Position numbers and translations under genes: made by a program. Shown here piece by piece: positions 62,911-64,000 of a DNA stretch of 64,000 bases. The DNA is from Phascolarctos cinereus. Lineage: Eukaryota; Chordata; Mammalia; Diprotodontia; Phascolarctidae. Every line of letters starts with the position of its first letter. Position 1 is the stretch's first letter. Under the pieces are notes generated by a model that saw only the letters and a program-made list of their open reading frames with translations, searched no databases and was not told the DNA's origin. The DNA is taken from assembly GCF_002099425.1 (NCBI RefSeq), contig NW_018344001.1, positions 2,883,501 through 2,947,500 on the forward strand, given 5' to 3'.

Positions 62911-63504
62911 CCCACATGTATATTAACAGAGCTTGACTCTTCCATCATTAAGAGAACCTTAGGCCAGGGGTTAATGAATTGGGTTTGGAGATTAGCACAT
63001 GTGTCTAAGCTTGGACTGTACTACTAAGTAGCTGTGGAATGAGGGAAATAGTCACTTCCCCACCTCCCAAGAGCATTTTAAAATAAATTTTAAAAACAGT
63101 ATGGGGCTAAGTATACTTTTAGGAGAATGGTTTCATTACTATGTGTTGTAAATTCCAAGTACAATTAAGTGTCTATGGTTGTTTCTTGCCTGTTACAAGT
63201 AAAGAGCTTGCTTACAAATTGAAGATGATGTAATACCTTATTGATAACTAATGGTCCATAATTTTGAAATAAAACATTTTAACCTTCATGCCAGTTTCAC
63301 TTTCCAGCAGGCTGGAAATAATACAGAGCACTGGTTCTCAAATAATTACTTGCCAGGGCATCACATTATATTGTCTTGAGGATTTGCAGCGCACAATGGC
63401 AGGTTATGAGACATATACATGTAATTGTGTTAAGTCTAAAACAATTCACTGTACACTTAGGGAATCTTAGGACTGATGGTGAGGAGGTGGGGAAGGGAAG
63501 GGAA
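62911..63504. other. No feature recognised
   Basis: About 600 bp of AT-rich sequence with no repeat or gene call. Confidence 0.45.
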
Positions 63505-63757
63505 GAGAATAAGCATTTCTATAGCACCTGCTGTGCGAGAGGCACTGTACTTAAGGTTTTACAAATATCTCATTTCATCCTTACGACTCTGCAAGTTGGT
63601 GCTGTCATTATCTTCATTTTACAGTTGAAGAAACTGGAGCATTCAGAGGTTATATTATCCAGAGTCACCCAGCTAGGAAGTCTGAGGCCAATTTTGACCT
63701 CAAGTCTTTCTACCTCCAGGCTGAGCACTCTAGGCCTGGTGCTACCCAGCTGCTACT
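63505..63757 (-). mobile_element. THER1/MIR-like SINE
   Basis: Reverse: taagcatttctatagcacct, tctcatttcatccttacgac, gaagaaactggagcattcag, ctaggaagtctgaggccaat. Confidence 0.85.
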
Positions 63758-63824
63758 GCAGTCAGTGTCATACTCTTGGAGACTAGTGATGGCTGATGAA
63801 GCATGGCTTCATTTTTGCCTCGCT

Positions 63825-64000
63825 CATTGCTAGGAAGTTCTCCCTAATATTGAGCCTAAACCTTTCTCCCCTCTAACTTTTACCATTGATTCTAGTTTTT
63901 TTCATTCTCTAGAGCAACATGGAACAAGTCAAGACAATTTCATTGCAGGACTGAAGGAATGATGTAGACATATCCTTGGTTACTTGAGTATTAGAGAAAC
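63825..64000 (-). mobile_element. L3/CR1 3' region, runs off the window
   Basis: Reverse: cattgctaggaagttctccc, taatattgagcctaaacctt, taccattgattctagttttt, caacatggaacaagtcaaga. Confidence 0.78.

Noticed and set aside
63376-63786. 136-codon plus-strand frame
   Set aside because: Mostly a reverse THER1/MIR SINE.

Overview
The window reads as intergenic or intronic DNA of a marsupial (metatherian) mammal. Four things point there: a tRNA-derived SINE whose copies begin ggggcagctaggtggc, MAR1-type SINEs ending in an RTE/BovB-like tail (gtcagacatgactgaaaat), L1 copies with the marsupial-style 3' end (aatgctatccacatccagag), and a very high load of L2, MIR and L3/CR1 fossils. I cannot separate an American opossum from an Australian marsupial by eye.

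I found no host protein-coding gene, rRNA, tRNA gene, CRISPR array or bacterial-style operon. The longest open frames (about 200, 169, 153 and 143 codons) are chance frames across SINEs, L2 and microsatellites. What can be annotated is transposon archaeology. The layers, roughly old to young, are: L2 on both strands (largest at 940-2487, 13915-14815, 17370-18215, 30600-32005, 46340-48005 and 60200-61445); about 45 MIR/MIR3/THER1-like CORE-SINEs; L3/CR1 fragments, including reverse-transcriptase remnants at 19800-20830; hAT and mariner DNA-transposon relics; older L1 pieces (36920-37315, 37480-38240, 50035-50705); MAR1/RTE tails; and younger L1 and SINE insertions with clear target-site duplications (L1 at 8661-11849, 46690-47614 and 48278-48913; SINEs at 4545, 17069, 25785 and 43081). 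Microsatellites, often long, sit inside many of these elements.

Layout. 0-8 kb: MAR1, a 1.5-kb L2, L3 and a reverse L2. 8.6-11.9 kb: one L1 with both ends and matching duplications but most of ORF2 missing. 12-19 kb: SINEs, L2 split by a (CT)n/AT/(GA)n tract, and L2 split by a hAT. 19-26 kb: L3/CR1 on the minus strand, AT-rich repeats and a near-perfect hairpin at 22650-22742. 26-36 kb: a dense SINE cluster, a MIR split by an ATTT tract and a hAT, and a long L2 split by an L1. 36-51 kb: several L1 3' ends, one a small derivative lacking ORF2, and an unclassified 235-bp palindrome near 42.7 kb. 51-64 kb: SINEs, L3 ends, a mariner MITE, a GGAA array and a 1.2-kb reverse L2.

The least explained signals are a pair of homologous, inverted, non-SINE blocks (about 5150-5450 and 51370-51650), the 42.6-kb palindrome, the 22.65-kb hairpin, a SINE family with its own 3' module (six copies), and the two L1 copies lacking ORF2 sequence. 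I saw no new multi-gene system and do not claim one.
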